Below, piece after piece: positions 28,159 to 36,268 of a DNA stretch of 40,065 bases. The notes beneath the pieces were generated by a model. It ran no database searches and had not been told where the DNA came from. It saw only the letters and a program-made list of their open reading frames with translations. The first letter of the stretch is position 1. Each line of letters begins with the position of its first letter. The translations under genes were made by a program, and so were the position numbers. Source of the stretch: an uncultured Lachnospiraceae bacterium (GTDB lineage Bacteria; Bacillota; Clostridia; Lachnospirales; Lachnospiraceae); the NCBI GenBank assembly GCA_947630125.1, contig CANRGO010000012.1, positions 1 to 40,065 on the forward strand, given 5' to 3'.

Positions 28159-29550
28159 ATGAAATTTTGGAAAAAATTCGTTTCTCTAGGACTGATCATG
28201 TCTATGAGCATTAGTTTAATGGCTTGTGGTGGAGCAGAAACCACAGAAACCACAGAAACTGCAGAAACCACAGAAACTGCAGAAACAGTAAAACCAAGTG
28301 GTGAAAAAAGAGTGATTACAATTGGTACCTGGTATGATCATTTTTATGATAGCACCAATACCGATATCTATGAAAATCCTTATGTAACAGACGAGGAACA
28401 AGCTGAAATGCAGCTTGCAAATGTACGTGCTATCGAAGAAAAATACAATGTTGAGATTAAGTTTGTAAATCTTACATATCAAGGTGTACAGGATTCTATT
28501 AATACTTCAATTCTGGCAGGAGCACCTGACTGTGATATTTATGAAGTGGATTTACAGTTTGGTATTCCGGCTGCATTAAATGGATACGCAACAGATTTAT
28601 CTACCGTTTTACCTGAAGACAGTGATATTTTTGCTGATCAGAATGTTATGAAGTATATTCAGATCGGTGAAAGTGAAGAAGCTTATTTAATGAAAGCTGT
28701 AGCTGCAGAAACAACGATTGAAGCAACTTATCCACTTGCATTTAACAAACAAATGCTAGACGATGCAGGCTTGGAAGATCCTCGTGATTTATATGCACGT
28801 GGTGAATGGACATGGGATAGATTCCGTGAGTATATGTTAACACTTACCAAAGACAGTGATGGAGATGGGGTTGTTGATGTGTATGGATTTGGTAGTGATT
28901 ACCAGAATTTATTCGGTGGATTATTAATGAGTAATGGTGCAACTGTTGCATCTGGAACAACTCAGACAGTAACCAATCCTGAGGTTGGTGAAGTGTTAGA
29001 GTATATGTACAATATGTACAATGTTGATAAATCTGCTTATCCTTGGTATGCTGATGACTTCGATACCAATCGTCTTTGGTATAAAGATGGTCTTGTTGGA
29101 TTCTGGGTAACCGCTGCATGGATTATGGATTCTAACAAAGATGCAGACTTAGAATTTGACGTTTGCATGGTTCCATGGCCAGTTGGACCAAGTGGTAATC
29201 AGGAAACAAACAAAATGAAAAACGTTACAAGTGGTAATGCATGGATGATTCCAAGTGGTGTCGAGGATCCTGAATTTGTTTACAATGTATTTTATGATTG
29301 GACAAACTGGTACAACTTCGATACAGAATACCGTGATAGCAACTTAAGCTGGTGGGAAGATGCTGTTATAACAGAAGAAAACTTTGCTGTTATGGAAGAA
29401 CTTGGCGCAAGAGAAAACTTTGATTTATGGAATAACCTTGGTGTTGCTTATGATTTAGAAGGTCTGATTACTGGTGTTATCACACCATCTCAGTTCCAGG
29501 AAACATATAAACAACTTTACCAGGATGCATTAGACGCTTTCTTTAAATAA
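28159..29550 (+). CDS. Sugar-binding lipoprotein of the ABC importer
   Basis: The 463-residue protein has a lipoprotein signal with lipobox LMAC, then a short Thr/Glu/Ala repeat linker, then a family 1 solute-binding fold beginning RVITIGTWYDH. Many aromatic residues (WTWDRF, YPWYAD, WTNWYNF, LSWWED) fit a groove for oligosaccharides. It should bind mannan-derived oligosaccharides outside the membrane and pass them to a permease pair, most likely the pair at 24320-26259. An AGGAGG site precedes the start by 11 bases. A hairpin follows the gene, as often seen after highly expressed binding-protein genes. Confidence 0.92.
   Translation: MKFWKKFVSLGLIMSMSISLMACGGAETTETTETAETTETAETVKPSGEKRVITIGTWYDHFYDSTNTDIYENPYVTDEEQAEMQLANVRAIEEKYNVEIKFVNLTYQGVQDSINTSILAGAPDCDIYEVDLQFGIPAALNGYATDLSTVLPEDSDIFADQNVMKYIQIGESEEAYLMKAVAAETTIEATYPLAFNKQMLDDAGLEDPRDLYARGEWTWDRFREYMLTLTKDSDGDGVVDVYGFGSDYQNLFGGLLMSNGATVASGTTQTVTNPEVGEVLEYMYNMYNVDKSAYPWYADDFDTNRLWYKDGLVGFWVTAAWIMDSNKDADLEFDVCMVPWPVGPSGNQETNKMKNVTSGNAWMIPSGVEDPEFVYNVFYDWTNWYNFDTEYRDSNLSWWEDAVITEENFAVMEELGARENFDLWNNLGVAYDLEGLITGVITPSQFQETYKQLYQDALDAFFK
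28234..28287 (+). repeat. Six 9-base units encoding a Thr/Glu/Ala linker
   Basis: Units of the form [A/G]CAGAAAC[C/T/A] follow one another six times directly after the lipobox cysteine codons. They encode alternating TET and AET triplets. Such a run can expand or shrink by slippage in whole codon triplets, changing the tether length between the lipid anchor and the binding domain. Confidence 0.85.
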
Positions 29551-29584
29551 TGAAAGTGATAGAGTAAATTAAGAATTAGGGATA

Positions 29585-29613
29585 CCAGGTTCGGGACCCT
29601 TGCCTGAACCTGG
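29585..29613 (+). other. Stable hairpin after the solute-binding protein gene
   Basis: CCAGGTTCGGG pairs with CCTGAACCTGG (11 pairs including one G-T) around the 7-base loop ACCCTTG, 34 bases after the stop codon. No T run follows, so it is not a normal terminator. It may protect the 3' end of the binding-protein mRNA from exonucleases or cause partial termination, giving more binding protein than downstream products. Confidence 0.65.
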
Positions 29614-29643
29614 AAAACCTTATAAAGTCTGGTTTTGAAACAA

Positions 29644-29672
29644 TTGACAGGATTTTTTGTGGGGATTATAGT
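29644..29672 (+). promoter_or_regulatory. Near-consensus promoter inside the operon
   Basis: TTGACA (29644-29649) and TATAGT (29667-29672) are separated by 17 bases, the best sigma-A match in the window. Transcription would start near 29679, inside or just after the AAAAGGA ribosome site of the next gene (GTG at 29687). The transcript would then have a leader of only about 8 bases. AAAACC and GGTTTT (29614-29636) form an inverted repeat just upstream that could be an operator. Confidence 0.6.
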
Positions 29673-29686
29673 TAAAAGGATGTGTT

Positions 29687-30331
29687 GTGTTGGAAGATTT
29701 CTTTAAATGGGATGGCTTGCTTTTCAGAATAACGAACTTCATATGGGATGTCTTATTCATTGGGATTCTCTGGCTACTTTTTTCCCTGCCAATTATTACC
29801 ATTGGTGCTTCAACAACTGCAGCCTACTATGCAACCATGAAAACAGCACGCAAAAGATATGGATATGCTGGAAAAGAGTTTGTTGCTTCCTTTCGAAAAA
29901 ATCTGAAGCCAGGTATTTTACTGGGTGTATTTTTTTATGGAGTAACTGGAGCTTTCGCTTATCTTTTTCTAAATGGATTTCCAACAGACAAGTCAGCAAA
30001 TCAGCTGTACTCTACGCTCCTTGGCTGTGGAATTCTTTTTCTTACAGGGTTTGGCGTATATTTGTTCCCAAATCTTTCAAGGTTTCAGATGAATATAGCA
30101 ACACTTATAAAGTTATCGATTTTTATGGAATTTCGATATTTAATTAGAACAATCCTTTCCATTTTTTTGTGGATGTTGTTTGTAGTTATGATAATGTATA
30201 TGCCCTGGATGATTTTTCTTTCGGGTTTTGTGTTTTATGTATTAAGCTACCTGATTGAGCCGGCGATTAAAAACAGTATGCCGAAACCAGAAGAAGGTAG
30301 TAAAGAAGCAGATATTTGGTATTATAAATAA
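29687..30331 (+). CDS. YesL/DUF624-family membrane protein, copy 2
   Basis: The 214-residue protein starts at a GTG (a TTG follows at once) six bases after AAAAGGA. It shares with copy 1 the SLPIITIGASTTAAYYAT motif, the later YLFPNLSRFQM motif and the ending DIWYYK. About five membrane helices are predicted. The function of the family is unknown, but its members accompany sugar importers and glycan genes. It follows the binding-protein gene, so the transport block is bracketed by two YesL genes. The LacI gene starts 20 bases after its stop. Confidence 0.87.
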   Translation: MLEDFFKWDGLLFRITNFIWDVLFIGILWLLFSLPIITIGASTTAAYYATMKTARKRYGYAGKEFVASFRKNLKPGILLGVFFYGVTGAFAYLFLNGFPTDKSANQLYSTLLGCGILFLTGFGVYLFPNLSRFQMNIATLIKLSIFMEFRYLIRTILSIFLWMLFVVMIMYMPWMIFLSGFVFYVLSYLIEPAIKNSMPKPEEGSKEADIWYYK

Positions 30332-30351
30332 ATTTGTTCGAGGTGATTCCC

Positions 30352-31371
30352 ATGTTAAAAACGGTGACAATGAAAGATATAGCAATGAAACTTGGAGTAA
30401 GTACAGTAACGGTATCCAAGGCTCTGACTGATAAAGAAGGCGTTGGCGATGAACTGAGAGCAACTATCAAAGAAATGGCAAAGCAGATGGGATATCGTTA
30501 TACCATCGGTGCAAAAGCCCAAAAAACAGGGAAAAGTTATAATATAGGGATTATTTTGGAGTCTCATTATGTGGATTTCCAAAATGATGCTTTCTATATG
30601 AAAATGTATCAAAATATTATTAAGATTCTGGCTAAAAGTAATTATTCCGGGATTATGGAATTAATCACACAGGAAATGATGAAAGAAGCGATTATGCCAA
30701 ATATCTTAGTAGAAAATAAGGTAGATGGAATCATCGTTTTAGGCCAAATTAAAAGTGAATATCTAAAAATGGTAAGAGATAGTGAAATTCCCATCGTTTA
30801 TCTGGATTTCTATGATCGACAGATGGAAGTAGATTCCATTATAACGGACAGTGTATATGGAACCTATATGTTAACCAATTATATTGTTTCCAATGGTCAT
30901 TCCAAAATTGCATTTGTTGGAAGCATTCATGCAACAGCCAGTATTTTAGATCGATTTTTAGGATATTACCGTTCTCTTCTTGTGAACAACATTCCTTTTC
31001 GTGAGGATTATGTGATTTCAGACCGAGGGGATGATGGATTGTTTATTGAACTAGATTTACCAGAGGATATGCCTACCGCATTTGTTTGCAATTGTGATGA
31101 ACTGGCATATATTCTTATGGAAAAACTAAAAGCAAAGGGGTATCGTATCCCTGAAGATATTTCGGTAGTTGGATTTGATAATTATACCTTTGCCGGGTAT
31201 TCCAGTCCAAGGCTGACAACAGTTGAAGTTAATGTGGAAGCTATGGCACAGACCGCGGTGGAAACTTTAATAAAAAGAATTCTGGGTGAAAAATATATCC
31301 AGGGTAGAAGAGTCATTAGTGGAAATCTGATCATTCGTGATTCGGTGGCAGATATTTCCAAACATCAATAA
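30352..31371 (+). CDS. LacI-family transcriptional regulator, second copy
   Basis: The ATG at 30352 follows a strong GAGGTGA site, and an upstream TTG at 30334 is not needed. The 339-residue protein opens with TVTMKDIAMKLGVSTVTVSKAL, a textbook LacI helix-turn-helix, followed by a sugar-sensing domain with VVGFDNY and the C-terminal LIKRILGE region. It is distinct from the regulator at 3994, whose recognition helix reads SRNTIAKA. It probably controls the promoter at 29644 and perhaps that at 12337; targets and ligand are inference. The GH130 gene follows 39 bases later. Confidence 0.92.
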   Translation: MLKTVTMKDIAMKLGVSTVTVSKALTDKEGVGDELRATIKEMAKQMGYRYTIGAKAQKTGKSYNIGIILESHYVDFQNDAFYMKMYQNIIKILAKSNYSGIMELITQEMMKEAIMPNILVENKVDGIIVLGQIKSEYLKMVRDSEIPIVYLDFYDRQMEVDSIITDSVYGTYMLTNYIVSNGHSKIAFVGSIHATASILDRFLGYYRSLLVNNIPFREDYVISDRGDDGLFIELDLPEDMPTAFVCNCDELAYILMEKLKAKGYRIPEDISVVGFDNYTFAGYSSPRLTTVEVNVEAMAQTAVETLIKRILGEKYIQGRRVISGNLIIRDSVADISKHQ

Positions 31372-31410
31372 ACTTCTGAATGATAGTTTGTATAGGAAAA
31401 GGAGATTGTA

Positions 31411-32433
31411 ATGAGCGAAATTAAAATGATTGCTCCTGCTGTAAAAAATGTACCATGGCAGGAAAAACCTGAAGGAATAAAGGGAGCTCCAATTTGGAGA
31501 TATTCTGAAAACCCTATTATTGGAAGAAATCCAATTGAAGGAGTTGCTAGAATTTTTAACAGTGCTGTTATGCCTTATGGAGATGAATTTATTGGAGTTT
31601 TCCGTGGAGAACAAACCAATGGTGTTCCTTATATTTATATGGGAAGAAGTAAAGATGCCATTCATTGGGACTTTGATAAAGAAAAAATCCCTTTTGTAGA
31701 CGAAAATGGAAATTCTTTTATGCCAGTTTATGCATATGACCCAAGACTTGTGAAAGTTGAAGATGTTTACTATATTATCTGGTGTCAGGATTTTTATGGT
31801 GCTGCTATTGGTATGGCAAAAACAACCGATTTTAAAACCTTTACAAGAATTGAAAATCCATTTTTACCTTATAACAGAAACGCAGTGCTTTTCCCAAGAA
31901 AAGTAAATGGTAATTTCTTGTTATTATCCCGTCCTTCCGATAGTGGACATACACCTTTTGGAGACATTTTTGTAAGTGAGAGTCCTGACCTTGTATATTG
32001 GGGAAAACACAGACATGTTATGGGACGTGGTAGCGCTTGGTGGGAATCCGTTAAAATCGGAGGTGGTGCAGCTCCAATTGAAACAAGTGAAGGATGGTTG
32101 TTGTTTTATCATGGGGTAAGTGGAACTTGTAATGGTATCGTATATTCAATCGGTGGAGCAATTCTTGATTTGGAAAATCCTTCTATTGTGAAGTATCGTT
32201 GCGAAACTTTCCTGCTTACACCAGAAGAGTGGTATGAAGAACGTGGATTTGTTCCAAATGTGTGCTTCCCATGTGCAACAATCCATGATCCTGAAAGTGG
32301 AAAAATTGCAGTTTACTATGGAGCGGCAGATAGCTATGTCGGACTTGCCTTTACAAAGTTTGATGAGATTGTTCAATATATCAAAGATCATAGCGTTGTT
32401 AATTCCAATGATACAGAGCTTGGTATAAGATAA
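31411..32433 (+). CDS. GH130 beta-1,4-mannooligosaccharide phosphorylase
   Basis: The 340-residue propeller protein resembles the GH130_2 group (such as Ruminococcus albus RaMP2). It has RIFNSAVMPYGDEFIGVFRGE near the start, the predicted catalytic Asp110 in AYDPRLV, and the phosphate-site stretch NRNAVLFPRKVNG. It should remove mannose from the non-reducing end of mannooligosaccharides as mannose-1-phosphate in the cytoplasm. It complements the mannosylglucose-specific enzyme at 10958. An AAAAGGAG site precedes the ATG. A strong terminator follows the stop by about 18 bases, so this ends the transcript begun upstream. Confidence 0.93.
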   Translation: MSEIKMIAPAVKNVPWQEKPEGIKGAPIWRYSENPIIGRNPIEGVARIFNSAVMPYGDEFIGVFRGEQTNGVPYIYMGRSKDAIHWDFDKEKIPFVDENGNSFMPVYAYDPRLVKVEDVYYIIWCQDFYGAAIGMAKTTDFKTFTRIENPFLPYNRNAVLFPRKVNGNFLLLSRPSDSGHTPFGDIFVSESPDLVYWGKHRHVMGRGSAWWESVKIGGGAAPIETSEGWLLFYHGVSGTCNGIVYSIGGAILDLENPSIVKYRCETFLLTPEEWYEERGFVPNVCFPCATIHDPESGKIAVYYGAADSYVGLAFTKFDEIVQYIKDHSVVNSNDTELGIR

Positions 32434-32450
32434 AAAACAGGTTAGGAGGG

Positions 32451-32520
32451 AAAGGTATCTGCCAAATATCTATTTTGACAAACAAAATGTCAGAAAAGAT
32501 TGATGTGATACCTTTTTTTT
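32451..32520 (+). terminator. Rho-independent terminator after the second GH130 gene
   Basis: AAAGGTATC (32451-32459) pairs with GATACCTTT (32507-32515), with an inner TGACA/TGTCA helix (32476-32492), and the 3' arm runs into eight T bases (32513-32520). The large loop makes it a long two-level structure. Confidence 0.8.
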
Positions 32521-32528
32521 CATATAAA
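32500..32528 (+). promoter_or_regulatory. Promoter overlapping the terminator, for the esterase gene
   Basis: TTGATG (32500-32505) and TATAAA (32523-32528) are 17 bases apart. The spacer contains the 3' arm and T run of the terminator. Transcription would start near 32535, giving a 20-base leader with GAGGG ahead of the TTG start at 32555. Confidence 0.5.
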
Positions 32529-32554
32529 AATAGTAAAATTATGAGGGTTGACAC

Positions 32555-33679
32555 TTGAAAGTTGTAATAAATGCTCAAAATGGAATTGTAAATAATGGAA
32601 ATTCGTGTAAAATAGTATATATAATGAGAAAAGCCGTACAGGGTGAAAAAATAACTCTGGGATTTATTGGCGGATCCATTACACAAGGATGTTCATCCTC
32701 ACTCCCTACCACCTGTTATGCATATCTTGTATATCAGTGGTGGATAAAAACCTTTCCCAAAGCAGAATTTGAATATGTAAATGCTGGAATCGGTGGAACC
32801 ACATCTGAGTTTGCTTCGGCAAGAGTGGAAGCAGATTTGCTGTCTAAAAACCCTGACTTTGTTATGGTTGAATTTAGTGTCAACGATGAGAATACTGCAC
32901 ATTTTATGGAAACGTATGAAGGATTGATTCGACGTATCATAAAAGCAGATTCATCACCTGCCTCGATGATTCTCCACAACATCATGTATGATTCAGGGAA
33001 GAATGCGCAAGAAGCTCATATGGAAATCGGGAAACACTATCAGATTCCCTGTGTCAGTATTCGGGAAGCAGTTTATCCAGAAATTTTGAAAGAAAAGCTA
33101 AAGGCGGCTGATATTGCACCAGATAATCTACACCCAAATGATTTGGGGCATGAGATACTGGCTCAGGTTGTTTGTGCTTATTTGGAAAAATGTTATCAGG
33201 AGTTAGAGTCTGAAGTAATGTGTGTTGATAAGTTATCCCAAGTTTTGGCAGAACCTATTACGAAAAATAGATATGAAAGTTCTTTTCGTTATCAGAATGG
33301 AAATTGTAACCCAGTTCTTAATGGATTTGTTCCAGATCTGACCAAACAAACTGATATTAGGGAAATTTTTAAAAATGGCTGGTATGGGGAAGCGAGGGGA
33401 GCTTCCGTACAGTTTGAGACAGAAGCCAGATGCATTGCCTTGCAATATCGAAAAACAATACAAAAGCCTGCACCAATCGCTTTGGCTATTCTTGATTATG
33501 ATGAAGAACATGCGATTTTATTAGATGCTAATTTTGAAGAAGACTGGGGCGACAGTCTTGCGCTTGTAACAATCTATGAAAGTGAAAGAAAAGATGCACA
33601 TCATCTGGAGATTCGCATTATCGAAGATCATCCTGAGGATCAACTACCTTTTTATTTAACTTCTGTAATTTGTTCATAA
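32555..33679 (+). CDS. SGNH-fold carbohydrate acetylesterase with C-terminal beta domain
   Basis: The 374-residue protein begins at a TTG seven bases after GAGGG. The SGNH hydrolase core has the nucleophile Ser41 in GFIGGSITQG, block III as FSVND, and the Asp190/His193 pair in DNLHPND. The C-terminal part, from about residue 245, is a beta-rich domain. This arrangement resembles the two-domain mannan acetylesterases of family CE17 known from Roseburia, though I cannot confirm the family. There is no signal peptide, so it should remove acetyl groups from imported mannooligosaccharides in the cytoplasm, clearing the way for the GH130 and GH2 enzymes. It follows the terminator and has its own promoter. 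Confidence 0.87.
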   Translation: MKVVINAQNGIVNNGNSCKIVYIMRKAVQGEKITLGFIGGSITQGCSSSLPTTCYAYLVYQWWIKTFPKAEFEYVNAGIGGTTSEFASARVEADLLSKNPDFVMVEFSVNDENTAHFMETYEGLIRRIIKADSSPASMILHNIMYDSGKNAQEAHMEIGKHYQIPCVSIREAVYPEILKEKLKAADIAPDNLHPNDLGHEILAQVVCAYLEKCYQELESEVMCVDKLSQVLAEPITKNRYESSFRYQNGNCNPVLNGFVPDLTKQTDIREIFKNGWYGEARGASVQFETEARCIALQYRKTIQKPAPIALAILDYDEEHAILLDANFEEDWGDSLALVTIYESERKDAHHLEIRIIEDHPEDQLPFYLTSVICS

Positions 33680-33770
33680 GTAATTGTTTTTGGATTTCTG
33701 TTCAACAAGATATCAGCAGCAAAATTTTTTTTGAAGCAGCAAGTTGTTAATGTCTGCAGAGGAGGACGAT

Positions 33771-36203
33771 ATGGGTAAAGAGACAGTAGAAAAGGATTAC
33801 GAGCAAGAAGTGGAGCAACAAGCTCATAGAATCGAAGGCTCTGAAAACGAAGAACAGGAAGTATCAATGGTGACTGAACAAACAGAAGAAGTTGTAAAAA
33901 AAGAAAAAAAATTGAAAAAAGAAAAACAAAGCAAAAAGTCTGAAAAAGTAAAAAAAGAGAAAACCAAAATCAATAAGGCTGAGCTGACTCAAAAAATCAA
34001 AGAAAATGGAGCAGTAAAAGTGTCGGCGAAGGTTGCTTCAAAGCTAAAGCATAAAACCAAGCAATTCTTAGAGGAAAATCTTGGAGATGCAGTGGAGACA
34101 GAGGACGCAACAGAGAACAAGAAAAAAGGATTTTCTATTTTTAGAATCCTAAGAATGGGTAAATTACAACGTACATTGACGGGTGCCTTTCTTTTGTTGG
34201 TTTTTTTGATTATGTTCCTGGGTATTTTTAGTTATCAGCAAGCATCCAAAGCTATTATGAAGAAGTATGAAAGTTCTGCGCAGAGTACCGTAGAAGCTAT
34301 GTCACTTTATACCTTATCGGTTTGTAATGGTATTGCCTCAAAAACTTTAGAAATCGCAAATAACGATAATATGAAACTGTATTATGGTACCTATTGGAAA
34401 GAATCAGCATCTACTTCCTTCCAATACTATGATGCTTTTAAAACAGCATTGTCAACCATGAAAACTACAGTATCCTATGTATATAATTATTATGTAATTG
34501 CAGAAAATGGAAATATGCCAACCTCTCACTCTACTGCAATTCCAGAAGATATCTACGAAAAATTTATTACAGAAGGTTCCGGAGTAGAATTTGCAGCAGA
34601 CAAAACCTTGCGTGGAAAATGGGTAGGACTTCACCCTGTATTAGATTCAGAAATTGGTATACGTAGCACAATGTATGGTATTTCTTATATCAAAACCTTT
34701 GTTCAGGGTAAAGGGTTTATTGTAGTAGACGTAAACTACGCAAGTGTGGATCAGATTTTAGAACAGCTTGCATGGGGAGAAGGCAGTGTTTCAGCGATTG
34801 TTACTTCAGATGGAAGATCTTCTACACCTTCAAAATATGAAAGTACATTTAAGGAAGACCCTTTCCAAAGTCAGGAAATTGTACAGCAATATTTTGCAGG
34901 AGAACTTGTGCTAGAAGAAGGCCAGGAAACACATAAATATGTTGATGTTGAAGGAGAAACCTATCTTTTAGTCTATAGCCCTGTTGGTGAGACTGGGATG
35001 TTACTTTGCAGTTTGATTCCAAAATCTCTAATATTAGCAGAGATGGCAAGCATCCGTAATATCACAATTATTATTGTTTTATTTTCAGCGATTATTGCCA
35101 TGGTTATTGGAACAATTTTAGCAACTGGTATTTGCCGAGAAGTAATTCATATTTCATCTTCTTTGGAAAAAGTATCAGCGGGTAATTTTACAGTGAATTT
35201 TAAAACAAAAAGAAAAGATGAATTTAAAGATTTGAATAATTCTTTAAACTTTATGCTTTCCAGTGTACGTGATTTGATTGGAAATTTACAGGGCTTCGGT
35301 GATAATGTAATTGAAGCATCCCGTAATGTGTCAGAAGGAACGGATCATATTTTGGTATCTACCAAAGATATTAATCACGCCATTGAAGAAGTTGCACGTG
35401 GTGTTGTGAGTCAGGCTCAGGATACAGAAACAAGTCTTGATAAAATGCAGGTTCTTTCAGACCGTATTAGTCAGGTTCAGGATAATACAAATCAGATGAA
35501 TCTGGTAGTAAATGGAGCTATCACCGCGGTAAATCAAGGTGAGGAAATGGTTTCTGAATTAAATGAACAATCAGAAGCTACCAGTGAAATTACAAAAGTT
35601 CTGGTTTATAATATTGCAGAAGTACAGGATCAGTCTAATAGCATTGGAAGTATTATTGAAACCATCAATAGCATTGCACAGCAGACCAACTTACTATCTT
35701 TAAATGCATCCATTGAAGCAGCCAGAGCAGGGGAACATGGAAGAGGATTCTCTGTGGTTGCACAGGAAATTCGTAAATTAGCAGACCAGTCTATGGAAAG
35801 CGGAAAACAGATAAAAACAATTGTGGAAGCAATTCAAAAGACGGCACAGAATACAACAAAATCAGCAAAAGAAACTGAGCAGAACATGGTTTCTCAAGCA
35901 GATGTATTAAAGAAAACAACAGAAGTCTTCAAAAATATCAATGAATCCGTTTTACAACTCGTAGAAGGATTTAAAGAAATTGAATCTGATTTAAGATTAA
36001 GTAGTGAACAGAAGGATCAGGTTATGGATTCCGTTCGAAATATCGCCAGTGTTTCAGAAGAAACAGCTGCATCTGCAGAAGAAGTAACTGCAACGACTAA
36101 TCAGCAGATGGAATCCATTGCTGTATTAACAGAAGAAGCAGAAAAACTTTTAAGAGAAGCAGAAAACCTGGAAGAATCCATGAAACGATTCATTATCAAG
36201 TAA
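33771..36203 (+). CDS. Methyl-accepting chemotaxis receptor with Cache domain and Lys-rich N-terminus
   Basis: I start at the ATG at 33771, five bases after AGAGGAGG; an upstream TTG at 33744 lies before that site. The 810-residue protein has an unusual cytoplasmic N-terminus of about 125 residues rich in Lys and Glu ([20 protein letters not shown]). A membrane helix (about 130-156), a Cache-type extracellular sensor, a second helix (about 430-455), HAMP and the coiled-coil signalling domain follow. The tip motif [20 protein letters not shown] is the kinase-control hairpin. It should control CheA and direct swimming. Its place between mannan genes suggests sensing of mannan sugars, directly or through a binding protein (inference). 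Confidence 0.92.
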   Translation: MGKETVEKDYEQEVEQQAHRIEGSENEEQEVSMVTEQTEEVVKKEKKLKKEKQSKKSEKVKKEKTKINKAELTQKIKENGAVKVSAKVASKLKHKTKQFLEENLGDAVETEDATENKKKGFSIFRILRMGKLQRTLTGAFLLLVFLIMFLGIFSYQQASKAIMKKYESSAQSTVEAMSLYTLSVCNGIASKTLEIANNDNMKLYYGTYWKESASTSFQYYDAFKTALSTMKTTVSYVYNYYVIAENGNMPTSHSTAIPEDIYEKFITEGSGVEFAADKTLRGKWVGLHPVLDSEIGIRSTMYGISYIKTFVQGKGFIVVDVNYASVDQILEQLAWGEGSVSAIVTSDGRSSTPSKYESTFKEDPFQSQEIVQQYFAGELVLEEGQETHKYVDVEGETYLLVYSPVGETGMLLCSLIPKSLILAEMASIRNITIIIVLFSAIIAMVIGTILATGICREVIHISSSLEKVSAGNFTVNFKTKRKDEFKDLNNSLNFMLSSVRDLIGNLQGFGDNVIEASRNVSEGTDHILVSTKDINHAIEEVARGVVSQAQDTETSLDKMQVLSDRISQVQDNTNQMNLVVNGAITAVNQGEEMVSELNEQSEATSEITKVLVYNIAEVQDQSNSIGSIIETINSIAQQTNLLSLNASIEAARAGEHGRGFSVVAQEIRKLADQSMESGKQIKTIVEAIQKTAQNTTKSAKETEQNMVSQADVLKKTTEVFKNINESVLQLVEGFKEIESDLRLSSEQKDQVMDSVRNIASVSEETAASAEEVTATTNQQMESIAVLTEEAEKLLREAENLEESMKRFIIK

Positions 36204-36224
36204 ATAAAAAAATAATGAAGGAAT

Positions 36225-36256
36225 TTCAGGCACTTTTCTTTCGAAAAGTGCCTGAA
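36225..36256 (+). other. Strong hairpin in the gap before the GH1-isomerase gene
   Basis: TTCAGGCACTTTT (36225-36237) pairs perfectly with AAAAGTGCCTGAA (36244-36256), and a closing C-G pair leaves a four-base loop. Only a weak TTGGTTT follows, so termination on the plus strand may be partial. On the other strand it is followed by a T-rich stretch. It ends 12 bases before the next start codon, where no ribosome site is visible. Confidence 0.75.
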
Positions 36257-36268
36257 TTGGTTTGAACT

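Noticed and set aside
29707-30147. 146-residue plus-strand frame inside the second YesL gene
   Set aside because: It lies in another frame of a recognised membrane protein. Its Ser/Cys/Trp-rich product is typical of a shadow frame.
32475-32480. Perfect TTGACA as a -35 box in front of the esterase gene
   Set aside because: No acceptable -10 box lies 16-18 bases downstream. The TTGATG/TATAAA pair fits better.
33744-33770. TTG start for the chemoreceptor
   Set aside because: The AGAGGAGG site lies after this TTG and points to the ATG at 33771.
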